A DNA stretch of 64,000 nucleotides from JBBIPA01 sp963775935 (GTDB taxonomy: Bacteria; Chloroflexota; Dehalococcoidia; GIF9; UBA5629), in assembly GCA_963775935.1 (NCBI GenBank), contig CAVZKR010000002.1, forward strand, positions 620,001 to 684,000, given 5' to 3'. Below the pieces are notes generated by a model. That model made no database searches. It saw only the letters and a list, made by a program, of their open reading frames with translations, and had not been told where the DNA came from. Made by a program: the position numbers and the translations under genes. Shown in pieces: positions 9,501 through 17,329 of this stretch. The stretch's first letter is position 1; the number at the start of each line of letters is the position of its first letter.

Positions 9501-11140
9501 ACAGCTCCTCCCACAGTCATCATGGCGGCCTTGGAACCAGCGAGTAAAATCTTTGAACCTACCTCTCCTATCCGCGCCTTGGTTGCTTTATCCTCCCAGT
9601 ACCTCAACTCCTTACGATTCTGGCTCATCTGGTTAAACATTTTATCGCTATAGAGTCTCTCTATTTCATCCTCTGCCCCTATCGACTGGAGATATCTTAC
9701 CCTGTCTGCCGTATCGGCATCCTCGGATAACCTTCTAATCATGGCGTCCCGATTGCGTTTTCGAGTCTCTGCAGACCTCTTAGTTTCTGCTTCTCTCGCA
9801 GCCTGTCTCTGCTCGTATTCCGCTGTTAGTCTATCGGCTTCGGCATTTCTCTCTTGCCGCTTTATCTCCTGGTCTTCTTTAAACTCCTGATCTTGTTGAT
9901 CTCTTCGCGCCTTATCGCGCTTGTCGCAGAATTCATCATCTGCAACCTTATCTCTGGCAGTTTGAGCGTCCATCCACTCGCCATTATACTTCACATCGCC
10001 GGGATTACCCGTGTTGCCATTTTTATCTGGATCAGCACCGGGCTTCCAGTTCTCAAGCGGTTTTTTGTCGATATAATCGATGATGACTTCACCTGGTGGC
10101 TCGGTCCTCTCCTCCGTTTCCGGCGTAGTCGGGCTGCCATCATCACCCCATCCACCATCATCTCCTTCAAAATCCTCGGGATTAAGGCCTGCGGTGAGGT
10201 CTCGCAACATTTGCACGATAGCTGGGCCCAACAGGATTCCCAGGCCTGGCCCAAGCCCTCTAATAATTGCTTCTAATGCCCCCTGGCTTCTAATCCATCT
10301 GATAAAGTCGCCGCCAGCTTCTTTCCAGCCACCGTCATGGGCAAAGATTGGCGTTGCATTAAGCAAATAGATAAGACCAATAAAACCAGCTATGAAAAGC
10401 ACTGTGGTTGTTACGGTTTTCCCGCTCTGCTTGGTCAGGTAAAAGGCAGCTGCCAGAAGGGCTATGCCGATAACTGCCTTTATCATAGCGAGGGGTATGA
10501 GAGCGTTGAGAACGAAACCAAGAGCGCCACCGATTATAGCCACGTAACCTGCAGCCATACCGAACTGGGCTACTTTTTTGTTTTGCACCAGTCCATAGGT
10601 GGAAGTCCACGCTGAGCGGATTAGCAGGGAAAGTACAGCTCTACCCTGGGAGAGCAGGAGTGCCCCGATTCCTGCTGCCAAGACGATACTGGCAGTACTA
10701 CTTACTGCAGTCCCTATCACCATGGCAATACCGGCGGCTGCTACCAGTGCTGCCAGTGCCAGGTCGCCTGCCTTGCTAAAATAGGTCTTAAGGGGAGGCA
10801 TGGCAAAACGGGCTTTGCCCTTTTTCTGCTTTGCCTGGCTTAGCCAGCTAAAGATGAATCCTGAGGCTATGGTCCAGACCACTGTGCCTCCAAGTGAGTT
10901 ACCTTGAGTGGCCAGCAAACCCCCTATTAATGTACCGGAACCAAAGCCTTCATTGACAAATACCATCAGGAAGGTATGAAACAGCCATCCTAGTATGCCG
11001 AAAATTAACATTCTGGGAAGCTGTTTAACAACGGTAGCAAGTGTTTTTTTGACAAGATACCAGAGAAGGGGGAAGAACTTGCGGGGTAGTGGTTGTGCTG
11101 TAGTTGTTGCAGTAGTCTTCGACTTTATTTGCGTACTCAT
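6575..11140 (-). CDS. Giant multi-span membrane protein with heptapeptide (EGMGRPV) array
   Basis: The protein has 1521 residues. Residues about 40-330 carry roughly eight hydrophobic helices, followed by an acidic linker (EDFEGDDGGWGDD). A highly charged coiled coil covers about 390-500. A Gly/Ala-rich hydrophobic segment (about 530-740; GGAVGIAAAAVGVG, GGIGARAGDRIGG) resembles membrane-inserting parts of large secreted effectors. A soluble region of about 450 residues of unknown fold follows. The tail has a Pro-rich linker, 16 heptads (residues 1319-1430), pentad repeats of the form GLxxx (GLQHEGLQQQGLSSEGL) and a C-terminal Glu/Arg coiled coil. I cannot assign a family. The layout suggests a membrane-anchored scaffold whose repeat tail binds partners. 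It heads a minus-strand unit with the zinc-ribbon gene. Confidence 0.8.
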   Translation of the reverse strand: MSTQIKSKTTATTTAQPLPRKFFPLLWYLVKKTLATVVKQLPRMLIFGILGWLFHTFLMVFVNEGFGSGTLIGGLLATQGNSLGGTVVWTIASGFIFSWLSQAKQKKGKARFAMPPLKTYFSKAGDLALAALVAAAGIAMVIGTAVSSTASIVLAAGIGALLLSQGRAVLSLLIRSAWTSTYGLVQNKKVAQFGMAAGYVAIIGGALGFVLNALIPLAMIKAVIGIALLAAAFYLTKQSGKTVTTTVLFIAGFIGLIYLLNATPIFAHDGGWKEAGGDFIRWIRSQGALEAIIRGLGPGLGILLGPAIVQMLRDLTAGLNPEDFEGDDGGWGDDGSPTTPETEERTEPPGEVIIDYIDKKPLENWKPGADPDKNGNTGNPGDVKYNGEWMDAQTARDKVADDEFCDKRDKARRDQQDQEFKEDQEIKRQERNAEADRLTAEYEQRQAAREAETKRSAETRKRNRDAMIRRLSEDADTADRVRYLQSIGAEDEIERLYSDKMFNQMSQNRKELRYWEDKATKARIGEVGSKILLAGSKAAMMTVGGAVGIAAAAVGVGTISATQEGYDSYDRGHSATRVVGSTIVGFLSGAKDGALGAWSNVANVSKYTKLFVPAVGDTAESYLKARRDAGYAPVDKDGKSTAEGHGTSLLRAGGTGLLSIGSSLLGDKIDASTVKGSFTQEGAKVALSTVSGGVTSVMNGGTFGEGAQEGLIGGIGARAGDRIGGHYKAQAEKYEKAQREADLEQGIAESRASEEGIKSAMKGNKLDADDIPLDKQPKIIKQLGDPDNHHQEVRMTTENVFITDENGNVKLVQRQRIPTTLEGEMELGKYTSAHRTLDQLSDPASSQTAKGAPQEVQDVIMNTRRDLIYEPANNETIKNVAPELVKRGLIKPGDRLVVAEFSTPKQNPDGSIEPVKVGADRDARMLIEHKDATTGKVTYSEVDSRIWAPRAREDFFNHGMKLVGGEDAINSQNQPKYFDRLREAKSEDIAKIEAARGGQRMSDREILAMADDKTKHECWAESKNQVFTDRFHVEAGRDVSDHRMAIVDGRPMMVKEESNVLKVARGETTLEDATGMALQYPAKSRPYTNIDPQEGVSQTQKGIDMLMKMREGYRKQGCDVAPLKDRDAAAMELFQRTPKGADCKPSDITNLEKGLEDLGYGTHGRPPITDAQEKLAGQFEVLHKFSRPAVGPAPDLGTSADTSRVARSVLPGQPSPEEPSRVHEEPLFDEKPFSSAGIGMDHKPVSPRGSPREPQYTPEPARGIPAEPAGPAIRHAAAATPDIKEPVTPRAYHEQPSEPAPKSTAEQFESQTEAQEIHRGIEGMGRPVEGMGRPVEGMGRPVEGMGRPVEGMGRPVEGMGRPVEGMGRPVEGMGRPVEGMGRPVEGMGRPVEGMGRPVEGMGRPVEGMGRPVEGMGRPVEGMGRPVEGMGRTPEGFSSEQLHQQELRQSGLQHEGLQQQGLSSEGLSSEGLQHQGLSSQNLQQSQLMREELAQAREELAKQREELARLQEEMRKWREQNEK
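6851..7186 (-). repeat. Tandem array of a 21-bp unit (15 identical copies plus one variant)
   Basis: On the plus strand the unit is GCCCATGCCTTCGACAGGTC plus T. It occurs 15 times without a single mismatch from 6851 to 7165, followed by a diverged 16th copy at 7166-7186. It encodes the heptad EGMGRPV of the giant membrane protein. The unit has no stop codon in several other frames, so long spurious ORFs run through it on both strands. Perfect identity points to recent slippage or unequal recombination. Confidence 0.97.
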
Positions 11141-11266
11141 TTGGTTATCTCCAGCAACAAGGTATTATTATCTCTAAAAGCAGTTCCCCATTAGTTGATA
11201 CCTTAGCACTTTTAAATGGTAGTTGCAAGATGTTTTGTTCCTATTAGAAAAAAGAAAAACTTATTT

Positions 11267-12286
11267 TTATGGTAATGCTTGAATAGCATCATGGCTGAGT
11301 CGCATAAGCCCGTCTATGGTTCCAATCCACAGGTTACTGTCCTCATCCTGCACCATACAAAGTACCTCTGGATGTGGCAGCCCGTCTTTCGTGGTGAGCA
11401 CCAGCCAGCGCCCATTCTGATACCGTGCCAGGCCGTCGTATTCTGAGCCAAACCAGAGTGCGCCATCCCTATCCTGAATCAAAGAGCGCACTTTATTTCC
11501 AGCGAGCCCATCACGGCGTGTCAGTATTCGCTGGATTTTCCAACCGTTATCTGTTAGTAAGAATTGGGCTGCACCTCCGTGGTCGGAAAATCCGGTTCCT
11601 GCCCAAATAGTACCGTCGCGGTCTTCAATAATTGAAGTAATATTGTTATGGGACAGTCCCTGTTTGGTAGAGAACAGTTGCCACAAATTATCTTTAAGAT
11701 AGCTGATGCCACCAGCCGGCGCTACATAAGAGCCCAACCACATGCCACCTTTGCTATCCTGCAGCAGTACGTTTACCATATCATCGATGAGGCCATTTGC
11801 CTTGGTAAGGATTTTCCAATTTTCTCCCTGGCGAATGGCAGCTCCGCTCCATGTGCCCACCCACAACCGCCCATCTCTGTCTTCCAGCAGTGCATTTACT
11901 TTAGTATCGGGTAATCCGTCTTTTTTAGTGAGCGTTTGGCACGTATTACCATCGTAGTAGGTCAGTCCGTTAAAATGCCCGATGAAAAGGCCGCCTGAGC
12001 GATCAGGAAGCAATGCCTTGACATATTCCAGAGGAGGATTGCATCCCAGCTTTTTCACGATTGTGCCACTATGCCGATCAATGCCGTAGACATCGTTCTC
12101 GCCCCCAGCCCAGATAATATCTCCCTGGACTGCTAATGCCGATATCACGTTGGGTGGGCGTATGATTTGCCAGCCAGGTTTTAATTTCTGCTGAATTTTT
12201 ATGGGCATGATGCAGTCAGTTACAGAAATGCTGAGCATAAGGAGGAGGGAAAAGCCGATGACCAATTGATATCTACGGTTAAGCAT
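11267..12286 (-). CDS. Exported beta-propeller protein (Reg_prop repeats)
   Basis: The protein has 339 residues. An N-terminal hydrophobic segment (about 8-25) acts as a signal peptide or anchor; the Cys in VTDC follows a poor lipobox, so lipidation is doubtful. The remainder consists of repeats of the two-component-regulator propeller type (Reg_prop). Each has a D-R-D-G-x-[LI]-W-[VA]-G-T core and a preceding KDGLP or KANGL turn; about six to seven blades can be seen. Such propellers normally form the sensor part of hybrid histidine kinases, but no kinase is attached here. Placement between the giant membrane protein and the cohesin-like gene suggests an extracellular recognition component (inference). 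Confidence 0.75.
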   Translation of the reverse strand: MLNRRYQLVIGFSLLLMLSISVTDCIMPIKIQQKLKPGWQIIRPPNVISALAVQGDIIWAGGENDVYGIDRHSGTIVKKLGCNPPLEYVKALLPDRSGGLFIGHFNGLTYYDGNTCQTLTKKDGLPDTKVNALLEDRDGRLWVGTWSGAAIRQGENWKILTKANGLIDDMVNVLLQDSKGGMWLGSYVAPAGGISYLKDNLWQLFSTKQGLSHNNITSIIEDRDGTIWAGTGFSDHGGAAQFLLTDNGWKIQRILTRRDGLAGNKVRSLIQDRDGALWFGSEYDGLARYQNGRWLVLTTKDGLPHPEVLCMVQDEDSNLWIGTIDGLMRLSHDAIQALP

Positions 12287-12374
12287 CTGTCCCCGTTATT
12301 AAAGCTAGTATCACGCCACCTACGATGAGCATTGATTTTTGAGAGCCAACGATAGTACTACAAGGTACAGGTTA

Positions 12375-13427
12375 TTATTTCGATGCAGGTGCAAACGACA
12401 GGCTGGGCGGTATGAAAGAACCGTCCCTGGGCAAGAAACTGCCGTTCAACATGCTCAGGGAGAGCTTGGTCAAACTGGTTCCATCGTAAGCAGTGACATT
12501 CTCCAGTGTCAGGGGGATGGTTTTCTCACCTTTCCCCAGAACCTGAAAAGTGATGACGATTATAGAGCCGTCTCCTTTAATACCGCTGCTGCTCACCATG
12601 CCACAAACCAATCTGCCGGGAACGCTGCTGTATTTAAAAATGGCATTGCCGAGCAATGCTCCGCTGCTAACACTGGTAAGAGTAAGTCCAGTAGTGTCAT
12701 AAACCATCTCAAAATGAAGGCTGCCGATATTGGAGGCACCTTTTATGTCAACAGGTATTTTCACTTCTGCTATGCTGGTATCTTCTTTGGGTACGAGCAG
12801 TAAACCGGCAAGCACGATGACACCAACAAGAACGATCGCCCCTCCGATAATTGCCAGCCACTTTCGCCCAGGTGACTTCCTTTGTTTTTCTGGTGTGGCT
12901 GGAGGTATAACTGGAGACGTGATGGGAGGTGGGACTGGAGGTGTAGACAGAGGCGGGACTGGAATTGCAGACGGGGGTGCAACTGGAGGCGCTTGTTTAA
13001 TGGCAGGAGCAGGTCTTTTTGCTGATATCCCGAGGTCAGCTGAAGACTGAGCAGCAACAAACCTCTTGAGATTTTCTAATTGCTGGTCAAGTTGTCCAAT
13101 AGTAGCACGTAAGTTCTGGGCAGAGCTTTCATATGTGTCCCGTGGCAGCTCGCCAACGTTGTATCTGGTTTCCAGCTTAGCCAGTTCACGCTGGTAAATA
13201 TCACGTTCTAGTTGCAGGGTTTCCCCTTGCTTTTTAAAATAGCCTTTAATTTGATCAATTTCCAGCAGCGATGCGTCAATTTGTCGCTCGTAGTCTGCCT
13301 TCATGGAAAGATAGAGGTCAGATTCAATGGAGCCCTCTGCCTTGAGCTTATCCAGGTTAGAAAGCAACTTTTCGTTTTTTTCTTTTGCGGCAAATGCCTG
13401 ACTTAGGTTCTCTATTTCTTCTGCCAT
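12375..13427 (-). CDS. Membrane-anchored cohesin-like protein with cytoplasmic coiled coil
   Basis: The protein has 350 residues. A coiled coil covers 1-125, a Pro-rich linker about 137-182 and a transmembrane helix about 190-213. The C-terminal beta domain (about 219-331) resembles the cohesin fold: IPVDIKG...IGSLHFEMVYDTTGLTLTSVSSG, then ITFQVLGKG and LTLENVTAYDG. A basic N-side flank (KQRKSPGRKW) puts the coil inside and the cohesin outside. The coil shares the LETRYNVGELP segment with the zinc-ribbon protein at 5118-6599. The neighbouring secreted gene has a dockerin-like loop, so a cohesin-dockerin attachment is plausible. The cohesin call rests on pattern only. Confidence 0.7.
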   Translation of the reverse strand: MAEEIENLSQAFAAKEKNEKLLSNLDKLKAEGSIESDLYLSMKADYERQIDASLLEIDQIKGYFKKQGETLQLERDIYQRELAKLETRYNVGELPRDTYESSAQNLRATIGQLDQQLENLKRFVAAQSSADLGISAKRPAPAIKQAPPVAPPSAIPVPPLSTPPVPPPITSPVIPPATPEKQRKSPGRKWLAIIGGAIVLVGVIVLAGLLLVPKEDTSIAEVKIPVDIKGASNIGSLHFEMVYDTTGLTLTSVSSGALLGNAIFKYSSVPGRLVCGMVSSSGIKGDGSIIVITFQVLGKGEKTIPLTLENVTAYDGTSLTKLSLSMLNGSFLPRDGSFIPPSLSFAPASK

Positions 13428-13538
13428 TACTATACTCTTGTTGCGATATTAGTAACTGATGGTCACTGTAAAGAATTCACTATCGAATTTGGTTCGTCAA
13501 TAAAGAGAATGGTTCTCTATGATTTTTTATCATGCTGG

Positions 13539-14870
13539 TTATTTTCTGACCCCTGCGTAAGTAGCTTTGATACCGGCAAAATTGATTGAATTCGTTTTTA
13601 CACTGCCGTCTTTCTCTTTCGACTGGTAGGAGCCTTTCACATTGGTAATGGTGCACACTGCGTCGAGGTTATTCCCTGAGGCGGATATGGTGACGGTGCT
13701 GGTAAAAGAACCTCTTATCTGTTCTATATCACCGAAAGGTACGGATTTAATATAGAAGGTGACAGGAGTTTGGAATGTGCAGGAGAGACCATCGCTTTTT
13801 TCCTGGACAGAGGTGGTGCCTTCTGTAAAAGAGTTCGACATAAAGAATGGTTCTTTATACCAGCTGATACCTCCATCATATTTAATAGTCAACTGATCGG
13901 GGTTACGGCTGGTTTCCCAGGTGGCATTTTTAGGAATTAGCATATCTATCAGCATTTTGGGTACCTCTTTGGGAAAGGGAGCGTCCAGGCTCAAGCGATT
14001 CATTGTCCATTTGCCCACCAGCACCTGTCTATTTGCATTGCTGGTTGTGGCGGGTGAAGCGCCAGTAGTGCCTGTAGTGCCAGGAGGCTGCGGTAATGTT
14101 GCTCCAGCAGGCTGTTGTGGTGTTGTACCAGAAGGCTGCTGCGATATTCCGCCAGTTCCTTTATCTACAGACCATTGTAATATCTGGTTGACGTCGTCCA
14201 TGGTGACTTTGCCGTCTTTATTGGCATCCAAATTGGGATCGCCGGTGAGCAGACCCTCGGTCATCCGCAGTGCCAGGAGAGCAAGAAATTCGTTGGAATT
14301 ATCAGGACTGACCTTTGCCAGAATTTTACTACCCTGCTGGGGAGGAGAAGATGGGGTAGGGGTGGATGTAGATGGAGGTGTGGTTGATTGCGATGGGGGC
14401 GGGGTAGGCGATGTAGGAGGTGTAGAAGGTGTGGGAGGCAGCGGTACAGGAGTAGATGAAGCGGGAGCCACAATGAACTTCATGATATCGGCAGCGTAGT
14501 AATTACCGACAAAAGCGTAGAAGTTAACCTGCCACTCGCCGAGGTCTTTATTCTCTGCCTTGCCCAGCCTGAACTCATAGGTTGCAGGGCCATTTAGTAA
14601 CTTATTTTCTTCAACTACCTTATTACCGCTGGGACCGAATATAATGAAATTTGCCTGACAATTGGTATTTAACATGACATAGAAAATTTTTTCCTCTCCA
14701 ACTCCAAATGTTCCCCCGTGAGCATTCAGTCCCTTCCCCCCTTTACTAGTCCAGATATCCACCTCCGGGATTGGTGCCTCGGCAGCAATGATAGGGCTGG
14801 GGAATATAATTGCGGTGATTAGTATCAGGAAGATGGAGATAGTTCTTATCGCGATGGAAACTTTTTTCAA
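13539..14870 (-). CDS. Secreted protein with dockerin-type calcium loop and two flanking beta domains
   Basis: The protein has 443 residues. A signal peptide covers about 1-30 (ending IIAA). An N-terminal beta-sandwich lies at about 32-135 (GEWQVNFYAFVGNYYAAD), followed by a Pro/Thr/Ser linker (138-178). A dockerin-like segment at about 188-236 contains one canonical EF-hand loop, DANKDGKVTMDD (D215, N217, D219, D226). The helix before it could be a degenerate first repeat, so this is a half or reduced dockerin. A second low-complexity linker leads to a C-terminal domain (about 280-443) that I do not recognise. It lies 111 bases upstream of the cohesin-like gene on the same strand, the expected partner. 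Confidence 0.75.
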   Translation of the reverse strand: MKKVSIAIRTISIFLILITAIIFPSPIIAAEAPIPEVDIWTSKGGKGLNAHGGTFGVGEEKIFYVMLNTNCQANFIIFGPSGNKVVEENKLLNGPATYEFRLGKAENKDLGEWQVNFYAFVGNYYAADIMKFIVAPASSTPVPLPPTPSTPPTSPTPPPSQSTTPPSTSTPTPSSPPQQGSKILAKVSPDNSNEFLALLALRMTEGLLTGDPNLDANKDGKVTMDDVNQILQWSVDKGTGGISQQPSGTTPQQPAGATLPQPPGTTGTTGASPATTSNANRQVLVGKWTMNRLSLDAPFPKEVPKMLIDMLIPKNATWETSRNPDQLTIKYDGGISWYKEPFFMSNSFTEGTTSVQEKSDGLSCTFQTPVTFYIKSVPFGDIEQIRGSFTSTVTISASGNNLDAVCTITNVKGSYQSKEKDGSVKTNSINFAGIKATYAGVRK

Positions 14871-15050
14871 ACTAAGCGTCCTTATGTTTAATTAGTAGCA
14901 ATTATACACTGCGCTTGCCTAGCTGTTACCCAGATGTTAATCGGTAGAACTGGAAACCACAGGATTTATTCTAGATTGCGGTTGGCAAATTGTCAATTTA
15001 CACGTTGAAACACAACCGTATTAAGCCTATCTCATTCGTTGTATCCGGGA

Positions 15051-15698
15051 TTATGGTATTTCCAGCCTGCCGTTTCTAAGTCTCACTATGCATGCTGAGA
15101 TTTTCAGTGCTTCATCAATATCATGGGTAACGTAGATCAGGCATGCATTGGTTTGGGCAACTTCGTCCTTGATGAGGGAGAGCATTTTATTCTTCAAATC
15201 AGGGTCTAAATTGATCAGCGGCTCATCCATGAGGAGGTATTTGGGTTGCGGAGCCAATGTACGAATAAGAGAAACGCGCCTGGCTTCGCCGCCAGAAAGC
15301 TGGTGAGGGTAACGATGCTCCATGTCAGACAATAATGTAGCATTGAGCAATTCATGGAGACGATGATAAATCTCGGATTTAGGTTTGCCGTACATCCCGA
15401 AGAGGATATTTTGTGCTACTGTCATATGTGGCCACAAAGCCGGTGTCTGGAACACAAACCCTAACTTACGTTTGTGAGGTTCCACTATAAAACCGTTCTT
15501 GCTGACCAGGACTCCGTCTATATATATTTCACCACTATCCGGCATATCCAGTCCTGAAATCAGGCGTAAAAGGGTTGTTTTACCGCTTCCCGACGGCCCT
15601 TCTATGACAATAGAACCTGAGGGAGCAATGTCGAGTGAGACATTGTCTATCGCTTTTATCCCGCTGAACGATTTAGTAACCCGATTAAGTACAATCAT
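15051..15698 (-). CDS. ABC transporter ATP-binding protein, Fe3+/Fbp type
   Basis: This ATPase of about 215 residues energises the adjacent permease. Walker A GPSGSGKTT, Q-loop FVFQTPALWPH, signature LSGGEARRVSL, Walker B YLLMDEPL and the H-loop THD are all present. I chose the ATG at 15696-15698 (MIVLNRVTKSF), because the longer reading runs back into the permease gene and AGGAG stands just upstream. The protein lacks the C-terminal TOBE regulatory extension of typical FbpC/PotA proteins. The order ATPase after permease after binding protein, all minus strand with 2- and 24-base gaps, indicates one operon. Confidence 0.88.
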   Translation of the reverse strand: MIVLNRVTKSFSGIKAIDNVSLDIAPSGSIVIEGPSGSGKTTLLRLISGLDMPDSGEIYIDGVLVSKNGFIVEPHKRKLGFVFQTPALWPHMTVAQNILFGMYGKPKSEIYHRLHELLNATLLSDMEHRYPHQLSGGEARRVSLIRTLAPQPKYLLMDEPLINLDPDLKNKMLSLIKDEVAQTNACLIYVTHDIDEALKISACIVRLRNGRLEIP

Positions 15699-15700
15699 GG

Positions 15701-17305
15701 TCAATGCTCCTGCCTGAGAGAGAAGCGTGCCCACCACGCCAGCGCTCCGATTGCTACTAGCCCTGCTGCCAGAGCAATACCAGCCATCAGCAAACATAAG
15801 CCGGCTACTCCACTGCTGGCTCCGTAGTGAAGGAAATTGTAGATGCGCATGGTCAGTGTTGCCTGACCTGGAGGAGCGACCAATAGAGTAGCTCCCAGTT
15901 CACCAATAGTGAGCGCCAAAGTAATACCTGCGGCTGCCATAATGCCTGGCAATACCATCGGTAACCAGATTTTCAACCATATCTTACTGCGGTGTGACTG
16001 GATGATACGGGCAGCATCAATGAGCAGGCTATCGATGTATTTTAATTGTACTGCCAGAACCAGCACCGCAAATGATGTGAAGCGGACCAGGGCTGCCAGG
16101 ACCGGCATCAAAGTAGTGCCGTAGATATCAAAAACCATGGGTTTGTTCCATAGAGCGATGAGCCCAATCCCAACAAGTGGTGGTGGTATTGCCAGGGGCA
16201 GTAACACGATAATCCACCAGAGCCATCCCCATTTTCGTTGTTTGTGCAGCTTAATGGCAGCCCCAGCGGCCAGGGGCAGGCATAGTAGCGCCGTGATAAG
16301 CCCTATCCAGAGAGTATAGGTGATTTCGTTTTGGGCTGATGTGACAGAGGTGAGCAAGTTCTGCCAGGTACCTACAGTGGTGGTCAGGCTAATCAGGGGC
16401 ACAGCCACTTGAAGTAGGACGATTATCATAGCCAGCCATTGTATTACCGAAAACCATTGAGGCCAGGCAGGAGCTACTTGCCAGGAAGGTTTGCGCCATG
16501 CGGTGCTTTGAGCTATATTTTTGAGTCCATGCTGTGACAGGGCAACAACGATGACCGCTATCAGCAGTAAGGGCAATGAGTAGATAAATGCTCTGGCTGG
16601 TTCGTTGCTGGCGCTGAATTCGGCAAAAATTTCCAGCGAATATACATTTAATTGAAACAGATACGGTACGCTGTAGTCCATAACGCTCAGCAGGAACAGT
16701 ATACCCCCTCCTGCAAGCAGCATCGGTGCTGACAACGGCAGTATAATACGCATGAAACTGCGAATATCCGAGCGCATTACCCTGGCGACATCGATGAGCA
16801 GCGGTTCAACGCATTTCATTCCCACCAGAGCTAGTCCCACCGCCAGCGGCAGTAGTGACATGAGCTGAACCCACCACGCAGCTATCCAGCCCTGGAAGAA
16901 TATGGGAGCCACTCCTGATTCTGCTAAGGACATGCTTATTTTTTGTGTGGCTGAAGACCATGCCAGCGCGTGAATATAAGGAGGAATGGGGGTGAATATA
17001 AAAATGAGCCAGCGCAGGTAAGACAGTATTCCTGTTTCGCAGCGCCAGAGGAGAGTTGCCGCCAGTACACCAATGATTACTCCGCTTACTGAAACAGCGA
17101 AGGCCAGTCCCAGGCTATGGAGCAGTAACATCAAGCGTCGTTCTGTGGGGATAAGCAATGCTATTAATTCATTTAAGTGCCCCGGTGCATAACGGATTGA
17201 TGACAGAAAAAGGGCTATCAGGGGCACGAATACCAGTAAAATAAAAAGACACAGGCTGAGCCATTTAAGGATTCTCGCTGTCGATAGCTGTGTATGGATT
17301 ACCAT
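15701..17305 (-). CDS. ABC transporter permease, FbpB-like (two fused permease halves)
   Basis: The protein has 534 residues with about twelve transmembrane helices. It is arranged as two homologous binding-protein-dependent permease modules, as in FbpB and ThiP. Each half has an EAA-like loop of the form D-A-A-R-x-x-x-S (DVARVMRSDIRSF; DAARIIQSHRSKIW), the contact for the ATPase. It forms the inner-membrane channel of the importer. The stop is two bases from the ATPase start. The substrate is most likely ferric iron, given the binding protein; thiamine or another small ligand is not excluded. Confidence 0.87.
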   Translation of the reverse strand: MVIHTQLSTARILKWLSLCLFILLVFVPLIALFLSSIRYAPGHLNELIALLIPTERRLMLLLHSLGLAFAVSVSGVIIGVLAATLLWRCETGILSYLRWLIFIFTPIPPYIHALAWSSATQKISMSLAESGVAPIFFQGWIAAWWVQLMSLLPLAVGLALVGMKCVEPLLIDVARVMRSDIRSFMRIILPLSAPMLLAGGGILFLLSVMDYSVPYLFQLNVYSLEIFAEFSASNEPARAFIYSLPLLLIAVIVVALSQHGLKNIAQSTAWRKPSWQVAPAWPQWFSVIQWLAMIIVLLQVAVPLISLTTTVGTWQNLLTSVTSAQNEITYTLWIGLITALLCLPLAAGAAIKLHKQRKWGWLWWIIVLLPLAIPPPLVGIGLIALWNKPMVFDIYGTTLMPVLAALVRFTSFAVLVLAVQLKYIDSLLIDAARIIQSHRSKIWLKIWLPMVLPGIMAAAGITLALTIGELGATLLVAPPGQATLTMRIYNFLHYGASSGVAGLCLLMAGIALAAGLVAIGALAWWARFSLRQEH

Positions 17306-17329
17306 AGCCGGTACAAATAAAATAAACGC

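Noticed and set aside
11267..12286. Hybrid two-component sensor kinase
   Set aside because: Only the propeller part exists; there is no Y_Y_Y domain, histidine kinase or receiver.
12375..14870. Cellulosome gene cluster
   Set aside because: Apart from one distant hypothetical glycosidase there are no carbohydrate-active enzymes with dockerins; the cohesin-dockerin idea is kept, a cellulosome is not.
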